Assembly: GCA_017435665.1 (NCBI GenBank)
Contig: JAFSEP010000049.1
Span: 62,001-126,000, forward strand
Reading direction: 5' to 3'
Source of the DNA: Clostridia bacterium
GTDB taxonomy: Bacteria > Bacillota > Clostridia > Oscillospirales > Acutalibacteraceae
Length of the DNA stretch: 64,000 nucleotides
The position numbers and the translations under genes were made by a program. The notes under the pieces are model-generated. The model ran no database searches, was not told the origin of the DNA, and saw only the letters and a program-made list of their open reading frames with translations. Below, in pieces: positions 16,921 through 26,621 of this stretch. Numbering within the stretch: position 1 is the stretch's first letter; each line of letters opens with the position of its first letter.

Positions 16921-19900
16921 TTGGCAGGATTTACCCATTTACACGTTCATACGCAGTACAGTCTTCTTGACGGAGTCTGTAAGCTGGACAGGCTTCTCGA
17001 TAAAGCGAAGGAGCTCGGTCAGACCTCACTTGCCATTACCGACCACGGTGTTATGTATGGCGCCGTAGAGTTCTATAATGAAGCCAAAAAGAGGGGAATA
17101 AAGCCGATTATCGGCTGCGAATGCTACGTTGCACCCAGAGGAAGAAACGATAAAATCCACGCACTTGACAGCGAAAGATATCATCTTATTCTGCTTTGTA
17201 AGGACAACGAAGGCTATCAGAACCTTATTTCAATGGTAAGTGAATCCTGGATAAACGGATTTTATGTCAAGCCCAGAATTGACAGAGAGCTTTTATTGAA
17301 GCACCATAAGGGACTGATTGCACTTTCAGGCTGTCTTTACGGTGAAATTCCCCGATTACTGTCAAGAGGGGATTACGAAAAGGCAAAAGAGACTGCGTTA
17401 TGGTATAAAAGCGTTTTTGGTGACGGTGATTATTATCTTGAAATACAAAATCACCTTATGAAGGAGCAAAGAGACATACTTCCCGATATGCTTCGTCTGA
17501 GCGAGGAAACGGGAATACCTCTCGTTGCAACAAACGACGTTCACTATATCGATAAGGACGACTCATATGTTCAGCAGGTTGTTATCTGCATACAGACAAA
17601 CCACGTGTTAGGAGAAAACACAGGTCTTGATTTTTCAAGCAGAGAGCTTTATCTGAAAAGCGAAGAAGAAATGCTTGAGGTCTTTGATTTTGCCCCCGAA
17701 GCTGTCAGTAATACTGCTGTTATTGCTGAAAAATGTAATATTGAATTTGAATTCGGCAAGATAAAGCTTCCGTTTTTTGATATTCCCGGATGTGATAATC
17801 ATTTTGAATATTTCAGAAACAGATGCTTTGAGGGACTAAAAAAGAAGGTATGTGAAAATCCGCCGAGGGAATATGTTGAAAGACTTGAATATGAGCTTAA
17901 AGTTGTTGAACAGATGGGATATACGGATTATTATCTCATTGTCAGCGATTATGTTGATTATGCAAAGCGAAACAAAATTCCCGTCGGACCGGGCAGGGGC
18001 TCGGGCGCAGGCAGTCTTGCAGCTTACTGTATGGGTATAACTGAAATTGACCCTATGAAATATAATCTTCTCTTTGAGCGCTTTCTTAATGCCGAAAGAG
18101 TAAGCATGCCCGACTTTGACGTGGATTTCTGCTATATACGCAGAGATGAGGTTATAAACTATGTTATCGAAAAATACGGTGCTGACCATGTTGCACAGAT
18201 AATCACCTTCGGAACCCTTGCGGCAAAGGCAGCGGTGCGTGATGTCGGACGGGCTCTGAGTGTCCCGTATAATACCGTTGACCAGGTTGCAAAGGCAATT
18301 CCCAACGAACTGAAAATCACTATTGATAAAGCTCTTGATACATCAAAAGAGCTGAAAAAAATGTATGCTGAGAACAGTGATGTCAGGAAAATCATTGATA
18401 CTGCACGTAAGGTTGAGGGAATGCCCCGTCACGCTTCCACACATGCAGCAGGTGTCGTAATCACCGAAAAGCCCGTTGATTTTTACGTACCTCTGGCAGT
18501 AAACGATAATGTTATTGTAACTCAATATACAATGAATACCCTGGAAAGCCTGGGATTACTGAAAATGGATTTTCTCGGTCTCAGAACCCTGACGGTAATT
18601 GATTATGCAGAAAAGCTTGTGCGTAAAAAGAACCCTGATTTTGATATCAGTAAGATTGATATCAACGATAAAAAAGTTTTTCAGATGCTTTCAAGAGGTG
18701 AAACCTCAGGCGTATTTCAATATGAATCGGCGGGTATGAGAAGCGTACTCACACGTCTCAAGCCGAAAAGTCTTGAGGATATGATTGCTGTTGTTTCGCT
18801 CTATCGTCCGGGTCCTGCTGACTCGATAGACACCTATATTGAAAATTCACATCATCCTGAAAAAATCAGATATAAAACACCCCTTGTAAAAGACATATTT
18901 GATGTTACTTACGGCTGTATGGTATATCAGGAGCAGGTTATGCAGGTCTGCAGAAAGCTTGCAGGCTATTCCTACGGCAGGGCAGATATTGTAAGACGTG
19001 CAATGAGCAAGAAAAAGGCTGACGTTATGGAAAAGGAAAGACATAACTTCATATACGGCCTTATAAACGAGGACGGAACCGTTGAGTGTGAAGGCTGTAT
19101 AAAAAGAGGAGTCAGCGAGGAAGCGGCATCCGAGATTTTTGATGAAATGTCTTCATTTGCAAAATATGCCTTCAATAAATCTCATGCTGCCGCTTATGCA
19201 CTTGTTGCCTACCGTACTGCATACCTCAAATGCTATTACCCCTGTGAAATAATGGCTGCAACCCTCACAAGTGTTCTTGACCGTACCGAGAAGGTCAGCG
19301 AATATATTGAGGAATGCAACAGACTTAATATTCCCGTTAAACCGCCCAATGTAAATACAAGCTATGACGGCTTTACGGTTAAGGATAACTGTATTTATTT
19401 CGGACTCAGAGCCGTTAAGAACATCGGAAAGGGCTTTATCAATTCTATTGTTACCGAAAGAGAGCAGGGTGGTGAATATGTCAGCTTCTATTCCTTCTGT
19501 AAGCGTGTTTACGGTAAGGAATTCAACAGGAGAGCCTGCGAAAGCCTAATCCGATGCGGTGCATTTGATACCTTAGGACTTAACAGACATCAGATGCTTA
19601 CAATGCTGCCTGAAATTCTTTCCGAGCTTGACAGCGACAAGCACAGAAGAGGATTAGGACAAATCGGTTTCTTTGATGCAGGAACTCAATACAGCGCAAA
19701 TTATGAGCCTGTACCGCCTAACCTTGCCGAATACCCTCAAAACGAGCTTCTGGCAATGGAAAAGGAAATGACAGGTCTGTATTTCTCAGGTCACCCGATG
19801 AGCGCATACAAAGAAATCTCAGAGAAGCTTTCTGTCTGCAGAATTTCCGATTTGCTAAACAGCAACGAGGAATACGGCGGAATGTTCAGCGATAATCAGA

Positions 19901-20421
19901 ACGTCAGAGTGCTTGGCATAATAAATGCAGTAAGCAAGAAGAATACTAAGAATAATTCAACAATGGCGTTTATTACCGTTGAGGATACCTCGGCGGCGAT
20001 TGAGTGTATTGTATTTTCCAATCTTTATGAAAAGTACTATCAGCTTATTCAGAAGGGTAATATTGTTCTTGTTGACGGACGTTTGTCCCTGAGAGAGGAA
20101 AACGAGCCTACGGTTGTCGCTTCAATGATACAGCCTTGTCCTAAGACGGTAAAAGCATCTGAACAAGAAGCTGCACCTGAAAAAACAACGAAGGCAAAGA
20201 AGAAAGGCTTATTCCTGAGAATTCCCTCTGAAAATTACAGTGATATGGATAAGATTAATAATCTTATTTCTATTTTCGACGGTGGTATTCCTGTATATTT
20301 TTACTTTGAGGACAAAAAAGAGTATTCAAGACCTCAGATTAGCAAAACTACTGACGGAAACATATCCTTAATAAGAGAACTGAAAAAAATTCTCGGTGAA
20401 AATAATGTTGTATTGCAATAA
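16921..20421 (+). CDS. dnaE: DNA polymerase III alpha subunit DnaE
   Basis: 1166-residue replicative polymerase of the DnaE1 type (no inserted exonuclease, unlike PolC). The N-terminal PHP domain starts FTHLHVHTQYSLLDG. The palm carries GPGRGSGAGSLAAY and the catalytic DFDVDF (about residues 399-404). The tandem helix-hairpin-helix region (GAFDTLGLNRHQ) and an OB-fold (about 985-1060) follow. The start is TTG at 16921 with CGGAGGG about nine bases upstream. It ends a run trmK-Nif3-rqcH-dnaE with gaps of 2-15 bases. No clear terminator follows before the pfkA promoter. Confidence 0.96.
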   Translation: MAGFTHLHVHTQYSLLDGVCKLDRLLDKAKELGQTSLAITDHGVMYGAVEFYNEAKKRGIKPIIGCECYVAPRGRNDKIHALDSERYHLILLCKDNEGYQNLISMVSESWINGFYVKPRIDRELLLKHHKGLIALSGCLYGEIPRLLSRGDYEKAKETALWYKSVFGDGDYYLEIQNHLMKEQRDILPDMLRLSEETGIPLVATNDVHYIDKDDSYVQQVVICIQTNHVLGENTGLDFSSRELYLKSEEEMLEVFDFAPEAVSNTAVIAEKCNIEFEFGKIKLPFFDIPGCDNHFEYFRNRCFEGLKKKVCENPPREYVERLEYELKVVEQMGYTDYYLIVSDYVDYAKRNKIPVGPGRGSGAGSLAAYCMGITEIDPMKYNLLFERFLNAERVSMPDFDVDFCYIRRDEVINYVIEKYGADHVAQIITFGTLAAKAAVRDVGRALSVPYNTVDQVAKAIPNELKITIDKALDTSKELKKMYAENSDVRKIIDTARKVEGMPRHASTHAAGVVITEKPVDFYVPLAVNDNVIVTQYTMNTLESLGLLKMDFLGLRTLTVIDYAEKLVRKKNPDFDISKIDINDKKVFQMLSRGETSGVFQYESAGMRSVLTRLKPKSLEDMIAVVSLYRPGPADSIDTYIENSHHPEKIRYKTPLVKDIFDVTYGCMVYQEQVMQVCRKLAGYSYGRADIVRRAMSKKKADVMEKERHNFIYGLINEDGTVECEGCIKRGVSEEAASEIFDEMSSFAKYAFNKSHAAAYALVAYRTAYLKCYYPCEIMAATLTSVLDRTEKVSEYIEECNRLNIPVKPPNVNTSYDGFTVKDNCIYFGLRAVKNIGKGFINSIVTEREQGGEYVSFYSFCKRVYGKEFNRRACESLIRCGAFDTLGLNRHQMLTMLPEILSELDSDKHRRGLGQIGFFDAGTQYSANYEPVPPNLAEYPQNELLAMEKEMTGLYFSGHPMSAYKEISEKLSVCRISDLLNSNEEYGGMFSDNQNVRVLGIINAVSKKNTKNNSTMAFITVEDTSAAIECIVFSNLYEKYYQLIQKGNIVLVDGRLSLREENEPTVVASMIQPCPKTVKASEQEAAPEKTTKAKKKGLFLRIPSENYSDMDKINNLISIFDGGIPVYFYFEDKKEYSRPQISKTTDGNISLIRELKKILGENNVVLQ

Positions 20422-20455
20422 ATTGTTACATTTGTGACGAATAATCTGTAATTAC

Positions 20456-20484
20456 TTGACTTTTCCCGTAACTAAGTGTAAAAT
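20456..20484 (+). promoter_or_regulatory. Promoter of pfkA
   Basis: TTGACT (20456-20461) and TAAAAT (20479-20484) are 17 bases apart, about 46 bases before the pfkA ATG. Confidence 0.75.
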
Positions 20485-20530
20485 ATCATAGATTTAATAA
20501 AGAAAACAAAATTAAAGGGGACATAAAACA

Positions 20531-21493
20531 ATGAAAACAATTGGTATTTTAACCAGCGGCGGCGACGCCCCCGGTATGAATGCTGCTATCAGAGCTGTTG
20601 TAAGAGCAGCCTGCGAAAAGGGTATGAAGGTTTACGGTATCCGCCGTGGTTATAACGGTCTTATGGATAATGATATGTATGAGATGAATCTTCGCACCGT
20701 ATCTGATATTATTCAGCGTGGCGGTACAATCCTTTATTCTGCAAGAAGCCCTCAGTTCAAAACAGAGGAAGGTATGGCTAAGGCTATTGCTACATGTAAG
20801 GAAAGAGGAATTGACGGTCTCGTTGTTATCGGCGGTGACGGCTCCTTCAGAGGTGCAAGAGACTTATCTCTCAGAGGTATTCCCTGCGTTGCAATTCCGG
20901 GCACCATTGATAACGATATCGGCTGCTGTGATTATACAATCGGTTATGACACAGCTCTTAATACAGTAATGCAGATGGTTGACCGTATCCGTGATACAAC
21001 TGAGTCACATGACAGATGTGCTGTTGTTGAGGTTATGGGCAGAGGTGCAGGCTACATTGCACTTAACTCAGGTATTGCCTGCGGTGCAACTTCAATTCTC
21101 ATTCCGGAAATCGAATATGATTTCGAAAGAGACGTTATTGAAAGAATGAAGCGCACACAGAAGACCGGCAAGGTTCACTTTGTTATTATTGTTTCCGAAG
21201 CTATCGGAGATGTTGATGAAATTGCAAAGAGAATTCAGGCTGAAACCGGTGTTGAAAGCCGTGCCACAGTTCTCGGTCACGTTCAGCGTGGCGGTTGCCC
21301 CACATGCAAGGACAGACTTGTAGCAAGCCAGATGGGTTACAGAGCAGTTGAGCTTCTCAACGAAGGTATCGGCAACAGAGTTGTTGCTATGCAGAAGGAA
21401 AAAATTCTTGACTTCGACATTTATGAAGCTCTTAATATGAAAAGCGGTATTGATATCAATCTTTATAAGATTGCTATGGATATTTCAATCTGA
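20531..21493 (+). CDS. pfkA: 6-phosphofructokinase (ATP-dependent)
   Basis: 320-residue glycolytic enzyme that phosphorylates fructose-6-phosphate. Motifs are TSGGDAPGMNAAIR (8-21), the ATP-site GGDGSFRGA, and the catalytic GTIDNDI. The Gly in GGDGS and the Gly before TIDND are characteristic of ATP users, not pyrophosphate users. MGRGAGYIAL and AETGVESRATVLGHVQRGG match PfkA. GGGGACA lies before the ATG. It has its own promoter and terminator, so it is transcribed alone. Confidence 0.96.
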   Translation: MKTIGILTSGGDAPGMNAAIRAVVRAACEKGMKVYGIRRGYNGLMDNDMYEMNLRTVSDIIQRGGTILYSARSPQFKTEEGMAKAIATCKERGIDGLVVIGGDGSFRGARDLSLRGIPCVAIPGTIDNDIGCCDYTIGYDTALNTVMQMVDRIRDTTESHDRCAVVEVMGRGAGYIALNSGIACGATSILIPEIEYDFERDVIERMKRTQKTGKVHFVIIVSEAIGDVDEIAKRIQAETGVESRATVLGHVQRGGCPTCKDRLVASQMGYRAVELLNEGIGNRVVAMQKEKILDFDIYEALNMKSGIDINLYKIAMDISI

Positions 21494-21501
21494 TTTAATG
21501 A

Positions 21502-21530
21502 AAGGGTTGTCCGAAAGACAACCCTTTTTC
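21502..21530 (+). terminator. Terminator of pfkA
   Basis: AAGGGTTGTC pairs perfectly with GACAACCCTT around CGAAA, followed by TTTTTC. Confidence 0.93.
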
Positions 21531-21552
21531 AGACAGATTTCGGTGATATAAT

Positions 21553-23076
21553 ATGAAAAACAAAGGATTTTTAAACGCTGTAAAAAAATTAGCTGTGCTG
21601 ACAATGACATTGGTTACTGTCGGCCTTATTTCCTTTTGTTTTTCTTTTGAAGGCAAGGCAGTTTCATATGTAGGTGTCTGCGGTAAAAACGTTGAATGGT
21701 ATCTTGATTCACGAACAGAAACACTAAGACTTAACGGCGAGGGTACAGTTGACGAATATGAGAATTATTTTGATACACCCTGGTACGAATATCGCCATAT
21801 GATAAAAAATGTTATTATCGATAACGGAATAACCTCAATTACAAAGAACCTGTTTGCAAGAATTGATACGCTCACAAGCGTTGAAATTCCAAGCTCAGTT
21901 CTTTTTATAAATGATTATGCTTTTTACGGCTGTTCAGCACTGAAAAATGTCAGCTTCGCAAAAAACAGTAATCTTAGCATCATCGGCGAGTCTGCTTTTG
22001 CTTATTGCAGAAATCTGAGCAAAATTGAAATACCGAAGAGAGTAATAGAGATTAAGAAAAACGCTTTTCTCTATTGCTATAAGCTGCCGGATATAACCTT
22101 GGGTTACTCTGTAAAAGCAATAGGGGAGGATGCTTTTTCCTGCTGCAGCTTTTTAAAGGAAATCAAAATTATCAATTACGAATGTAATATTTTTGATGAC
22201 GGCGAAACTATATATAACCTCACAAAAATTCAAAGCTTTGACAAATCAACAGCCAGAACCTTTGCCGATAAGTATCTCAGAAGCTTTTATGCAATCAAGG
22301 ATATGAAGTATATCAATGAGCTTAAAATCGAGCTGAGTAATAAAGAATATGAATATAACGGCAAATATAAAAAGCCCAAAGTATCCGTAAAGGGACTAAG
22401 GGAAAATACAGATTATACGGTTGATTATCTTAACAACCTTAATCCGGGTATTGCAACCGTAACAATTTCTGCTGCGGGTAACACGCTCGGTGAGGTTACA
22501 AAAACGTTCAGAATTAATCCGGCAAAGGTGGAAAATCTCAGAATTGATTCAAGAAATGAAAAATCCCTGAAACTTACATGGGATGAGGTTTTCGGCGCAA
22601 CCGAGTATGCGGTTTATCAGTATATCGGCAATGATTGGGAGAAAATCGAAACAACAAGCAACACCTCGATAACAGTTAAAAAGTTAGATTCCTCGAAGGT
22701 TTATCAGTTCAAAGTAAGAGCCTGCACTAAATCAGGAGATACAAAGTGCTACGGTGAATACAGCGAATGGCTGACAACGGCCACAAAGCCTCAGACACCG
22801 TCAATAACAAGTATATCCAACAGAGGTACAAAACGATTATCAGTTAAATGGAGCTCAGTAAGTGACTGCGACGGATACGAGGTGCTTATTGCCACCAAGA
22901 AGAACGGAAAATATAAAACTGCTGCTGAAATAAAGGGCAGATATAAATGCTCATATATTATCTATAATCTCAAGAGTAACAAAAAATATTTCGTTAAAGT
23001 TAAAGCCTTCAAGCTGGTAAACGGAATAAAGGTTTACAGCGCTGACAGCGATACAAAATCAATGAATACAATGTAA
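21553..23076 (+). CDS. Secreted leucine-rich-repeat (BspA-type) and fibronectin III protein
   Basis: 507-residue exported protein. A basic start and hydrophobic stretch (residues 1-35) form a signal peptide. It is followed by a BspA-like LRR_5 region (about 40-245) with repeats of the form FYGCSALKNVSF, FAYCRNLSKIEIP and FLYCYKLPDITL. An Ig-like segment of the kind YEYNGKYKKPKVSV (about 255-325) and two fibronectin type III domains follow (about 327-415 and 418-507). No LPXTG, SLH, dockerin or membrane anchor is visible at the C-terminus (SADSDTKSMNTM). Such proteins in gut Clostridia are thought to bind surfaces or polymers (inference). The gene lies alone between two terminators. Confidence 0.85.
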   Translation: MKNKGFLNAVKKLAVLTMTLVTVGLISFCFSFEGKAVSYVGVCGKNVEWYLDSRTETLRLNGEGTVDEYENYFDTPWYEYRHMIKNVIIDNGITSITKNLFARIDTLTSVEIPSSVLFINDYAFYGCSALKNVSFAKNSNLSIIGESAFAYCRNLSKIEIPKRVIEIKKNAFLYCYKLPDITLGYSVKAIGEDAFSCCSFLKEIKIINYECNIFDDGETIYNLTKIQSFDKSTARTFADKYLRSFYAIKDMKYINELKIELSNKEYEYNGKYKKPKVSVKGLRENTDYTVDYLNNLNPGIATVTISAAGNTLGEVTKTFRINPAKVENLRIDSRNEKSLKLTWDEVFGATEYAVYQYIGNDWEKIETTSNTSITVKKLDSSKVYQFKVRACTKSGDTKCYGEYSEWLTTATKPQTPSITSISNRGTKRLSVKWSSVSDCDGYEVLIATKKNGKYKTAAEIKGRYKCSYIIYNLKSNKKYFVKVKAFKLVNGIKVYSADSDTKSMNTM

Positions 23077-23079
23077 AAA

Positions 23080-23119
23080 AAGAAGTAGCCGCAAGATTGC
23101 TTGTAGCTACTTCTTCTGT
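23080..23119. terminator. Bidirectional terminator between the LRR/FN3 gene and the DUF436 gene
   Basis: AAGAAGTAGC pairs perfectly with GCTACTTCTT, with a partial inner pairing CGCAAG/CTTG. A-rich bases lie to the left and CTGTTTT to the right. Confidence 0.8.
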
Positions 23120-23120
23120 T

Positions 23121-23672
23121 TTACATCAAGCTGTCATTATAATTCGCTCTGGCTCCGCCGATAAATCTGGGTCTTGTTCTTGCGGCAACAACATTTGCCT
23201 GACCGATTTTTCTTACATGAAGCCTAACAGGTACAGCAACCTCTTTAAGATGCATTCCTATAAGCGTATCACCGATATCAATTCCTGCATCAGCCCTTAT
23301 ATGCTCAACAGCAACAGGGGAGGAGAAGGCGTTGTATACAGCTGTGGCAAAGGAGCCTCCTGCCTTTGGTTTCGGAAGAACGTTTACAATCTCAAGGTTA
23401 AGTTTTTCTGCAAGCTCACGTTCAATGATGATAGCTCTGTTAAGATGCTCACAGCACTGAGCTGCAAGAAAAATTCCTTTTTCTCTGAGAACGGGAAATA
23501 TACCTTCTGTAATTGACTCGGCAGCTTCAACAGAGGAGCCCTTCCCGATACATTCACCGATTATTTCACTTGACGAACAACCTATAACAAGCACAGAACC
23601 CGTCTTAAGACCCGCAAGGTCAATCAGCTCTCTTACGGCTGCTTCTGCCTGATTTCTTTCTGTTTCAAACAT
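23121..23672 (-). CDS. TIGR01440/UPF0340 (YwlG-like, DUF436) family protein
   Basis: 183-residue member of a widespread Firmicutes family of unknown function. Recognised by GSVLVIGCSSSEIIGE (about 25-40), CCEHLNRAIIIERE (about 73-86) and the C-terminal GGARANYNDSLM. The length is typical. It lies 14 bases after dut on the same strand. The conserved Cys and His (CSSSE, CCEHLNR) look like a catalytic or metal site, but no activity is known to me. Confidence 0.88.
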   Translation of the reverse strand: MFETERNQAEAAVRELIDLAGLKTGSVLVIGCSSSEIIGECIGKGSSVEAAESITEGIFPVLREKGIFLAAQCCEHLNRAIIIERELAEKLNLEIVNVLPKPKAGGSFATAVYNAFSSPVAVEHIRADAGIDIGDTLIGMHLKEVAVPVRLHVRKIGQANVVAARTRPRFIGGARANYNDSLM

Positions 23673-23686
23673 TGTTTATTGCTCCT

Positions 23687-24199
23687 TTATTTATCGGTGC
23701 TTCCGAAGCCACCGTTTCTTTTTTCTTCACAGCTGTCGTCCTCGGTAATTCCAAAGGGGAGGAATATACCCTGAGCAATACCGTCACCTGATTTTATTGA
23801 GATAGTCTTATTTTCATTTGTTGCATTTGTGAATTTAATAAAAATATGACCTTCGTTATCCGAATAATAATAGTCGCTGTCAATTATACCTACAGTATTG
23901 TTAAGCTGCATTCTGAACTTGAAGCCCAGACCGCTTCTGGGAAATATTGCCAATAGCCAGCCATTGTTCATTTTCACCCTGATTCCCGTAGGAATACTGA
24001 CTGTTTCATCAGGCTTCAGCTCAAAAGCAACGGGAGAATGAAAATCATAGCCTGCAGAGCCCTGAGTCGCTCTTGTCGGTAATACCAGGTTATCATAAAT
24101 TTCCTTAATTTCATCTGATGTAAAATCGGGAAAAAGTCCTGAAAAATCTTTATTGAACCGATCAAAGCTGACCTTATAAAACTTACCTATTCTGTTCAT
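23687..24199 (-). CDS. dut: dUTP diphosphatase (trimeric dUTPase family)
   Basis: 170-residue dUTPase that hydrolyses dUTP to dUMP and keeps uracil out of DNA. All five motifs are present: AGYDFHSP (49-56), PRSGLGFK (87-94), GIIDSDYY (104-111), GDGIAQGIF (138-146) and the Gly-rich RNGGFGSTDK at the C-terminus. It carries an N-terminal extension of about 40 residues compared with the roughly 145-residue standard enzyme. The ATG at 24199 has AGAGG upstream; an open frame continues 22 codons further but without a ribosome binding site. A candidate promoter is seen at 24265-24237. Confidence 0.9.
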   Translation of the reverse strand: MNRIGKFYKVSFDRFNKDFSGLFPDFTSDEIKEIYDNLVLPTRATQGSAGYDFHSPVAFELKPDETVSIPTGIRVKMNNGWLLAIFPRSGLGFKFRMQLNNTVGIIDSDYYYSDNEGHIFIKFTNATNENKTISIKSGDGIAQGIFLPFGITEDDSCEEKRNGGFGSTDK

Positions 24200-24236
24200 T
24201 TCATTACCTCTTTTCATATTGACATATACAATAGAT

Positions 24237-24265
24237 AGATTAACACTTCTGTTAAATCTTGTCAA
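24237..24265 (-). promoter_or_regulatory. Candidate promoter of dut
   Basis: On the minus strand a perfect TTGACA (24265-24260) lies 17 bases before the weak -10 TAATCT (24242-24237). Imperfect repeats of TTAACA/TGTTAA occur around it (24239-24280), on both sides facing glgP. Confidence 0.4.
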
Positions 24266-24311
24266 TGATTAATGTGTTAATTCGGTCAATAATATCAACG
24301 GGTGATATTAT

Positions 24312-26621
24312 ATGTTAAAAAGATTCGAGGAGTATCTTTCCTATGCACTCAGGCTGAATTATAACAAAACACTTGAAAGTGCAACTTCAATTGAGCTTTA
24401 TGATTCGTTAGGAAAGGCGTTTAATTCCTGCTGTAATGACATAATTCGGGAAAATAATGAAAAGCGAGCTTGCTATTTTTCGGCTGAATTTTTATTGGGA
24501 AAGCTGACACTTTCAAATTTTTTCAATATGGGTATGCTTGCAGAAACGGAAGGTATGCTCAACCGCCACAAACGCAGCTTTGATGAATTCAAAAATTTTG
24601 AGGATCCGGGACTGGGAAACGGAGGATTAGGACGTCTTGCGGCAGGCTTTCTGGATAGTGCAGCATCTCTCGATATTCCGCTTGACGGCTTCGGTATACG
24701 CTATAAATACGGATATTTCAAACAGATTATTGATGAAAACTGCCAGAAGGAGCTTGCCGACGATTGGCTCACGTTTTCGGATGCCTTCGGTCACAGGTGT
24801 GAGAGTGAAAAGGCAGAAATCATCTTCAGAAACGAAACCGTATATGCCGTACCTTATATTTATTACATTCCCGGATACAGAAATAACAGAATAAATAAGC
24901 TGTATCTGTTTCAGGCAGAGGCAGTATCCGATTTTGATTTTGAGGTATTCAATAACGGGGATTATAGCGATGCTTACGGTCAAAGAAACAGCGCTGAATC
25001 AATTTCCGCAGTTCTTTATCCAAACGACAACACAGAAAAAGGTAAAATTCTGCGCCTTAAACAGCAGTATTTTTTCACAAGCGCATCGTTACAAATGCTG
25101 ATAAAAAAGCACATACGTCAGGGCAAGCCCATAGAAAAGCTCGGGGAGAGTATTGTAATTCAGCTTAACGATACTCATCCCGCAATAGCTATTCCCGAAT
25201 GCATACGTCTTATTATGGCATCGGGTAAAAGCTTTGATGAAGCATTTGAAATCTGCAAAGACATCTTTGCTTACACAAACCATACGGTGATGGCTGAGGC
25301 GCTTGAAAAATGGGACGAAAAGCTGGTTTTAAGCGTTGTTCCAAATATATATGAAGTAATTCGGATGATTGATGAAAAGCTCAGAAATGACCTTAAAAAC
25401 GCAAAAATTGAAGATGATAGCTATACGATTATAAACAATTCAACGGTTCATATGGCAAATCTTGCCTGCTATGTCTGCTTCAGCATAAACGGGGTAGCAA
25501 AAATTCATACTGAAATTATAAAAAAATCAACGCTGAGACAATGGTACGGTCTTTTTCCCGAAAGATTTAATAATAAGACAAACGGCGTAACACAAAGACG
25601 CTGGCTTGCTATTGCAAATCCGAGGCTTGATGCTTTGCTGCGTGAAACGATAGGGGAGAGGTATCTTTCTGATTTTGACAGCATTAAAGAAATCGAAAAA
25701 TTCAGAAAAGACAAAACGTTTCTTCAGAAGCTGAAAAGCATCAAATATGAAAACAAGCAAGAGCTGGCTGACTATATCCTTTCAAAAGAGAACATTCAGA
25801 TAAACCCTGATTTTATCTTCTGTTCACAAATAAAAAGACTGCACGAATATAAGCGACAGCTGATGAACATTTTTTCTGTAATTTACATTTATCTGAAATT
25901 AAAAAATGATGAACCAATACACTTTTTACCGACAGTATTCATAATCGGCGCAAAAGCGGCACCCGGGTACAAAATGGCAAAAAGAATAATAGAGTTTATT
26001 AATACTGTCAGCAAAAAAATAAATTCTGATACTGACACAAATGACCGGTTGCAGTTAGTTTTTGTTCAGAATTATAACGTAAGCTATGCAGAAAAAATAA
26101 TTCCTGCAACAGACATATCAGAGCAGATATCTCTTGCAGGAAAGGAAGCATCCGGTACAAGTAATATGAAATTTATGATGAACGGCGCAGTAACTCTGGG
26201 CACATATGACGGTGCAAATATTGAAATTGTTGAAAAAGCGGGGGTGGAAAACAATTTCATTTTCGGTATGAGAGAAAATGAAGTTGCTAAACTGAAGAGT
26301 GTATACGACCCCATAAGTGAATACGAAAATAATCCGGATATTAAAAGGGTAGTCGACACTCTGATTGACAGCACCTTTTTATCAAAGGACGAGGAGCCCT
26401 TCAACGATATTTTCTCATCGTTAATGGATACGGATGAATATATGGTATTGCGTGATTTACCCGATTATATCAGTAAAAAGCTGGAGGCGATATCCGAATA
26501 CGCAAACACTCTGGATTTTTCTGAAAAATCACTTATGAATATAGCAAATTCCTCAAGCTTTTCATGTGACAGAACCATCAGGGAATATGCCGATGAAATA
26601 TGGTTCAGAGCTGACAGTTAG
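24312..26621 (+). CDS. glgP: Glycogen/alpha-glucan phosphorylase
   Basis: 769-residue PLP enzyme releasing glucose-1-phosphate from storage glucan. N-terminal CYFSAEFLLGK and DPGLGNGGLGRLAAGFLDS, the active-site NDTHPAIAIPE, and the PLP site EASGTSNMKFMMNGA are present, with the cofactor-binding Lys at residue 620. The length fits the bacterial GlgP class. Start ATG with GGTGAT upstream; no strong promoter is obvious. The 3' end overlaps the convergent HAD gene by four bases, so no terminator separates them. No other glycogen gene is next to it. Confidence 0.95.
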   Translation: MLKRFEEYLSYALRLNYNKTLESATSIELYDSLGKAFNSCCNDIIRENNEKRACYFSAEFLLGKLTLSNFFNMGMLAETEGMLNRHKRSFDEFKNFEDPGLGNGGLGRLAAGFLDSAASLDIPLDGFGIRYKYGYFKQIIDENCQKELADDWLTFSDAFGHRCESEKAEIIFRNETVYAVPYIYYIPGYRNNRINKLYLFQAEAVSDFDFEVFNNGDYSDAYGQRNSAESISAVLYPNDNTEKGKILRLKQQYFFTSASLQMLIKKHIRQGKPIEKLGESIVIQLNDTHPAIAIPECIRLIMASGKSFDEAFEICKDIFAYTNHTVMAEALEKWDEKLVLSVVPNIYEVIRMIDEKLRNDLKNAKIEDDSYTIINNSTVHMANLACYVCFSINGVAKIHTEIIKKSTLRQWYGLFPERFNNKTNGVTQRRWLAIANPRLDALLRETIGERYLSDFDSIKEIEKFRKDKTFLQKLKSIKYENKQELADYILSKENIQINPDFIFCSQIKRLHEYKRQLMNIFSVIYIYLKLKNDEPIHFLPTVFIIGAKAAPGYKMAKRIIEFINTVSKKINSDTDTNDRLQLVFVQNYNVSYAEKIIPATDISEQISLAGKEASGTSNMKFMMNGAVTLGTYDGANIEIVEKAGVENNFIFGMRENEVAKLKSVYDPISEYENNPDIKRVVDTLIDSTFLSKDEEPFNDIFSSLMDTDEYMVLRDLPDYISKKLEAISEYANTLDFSEKSLMNIANSSSFSCDRTIREYADEIWFRADS

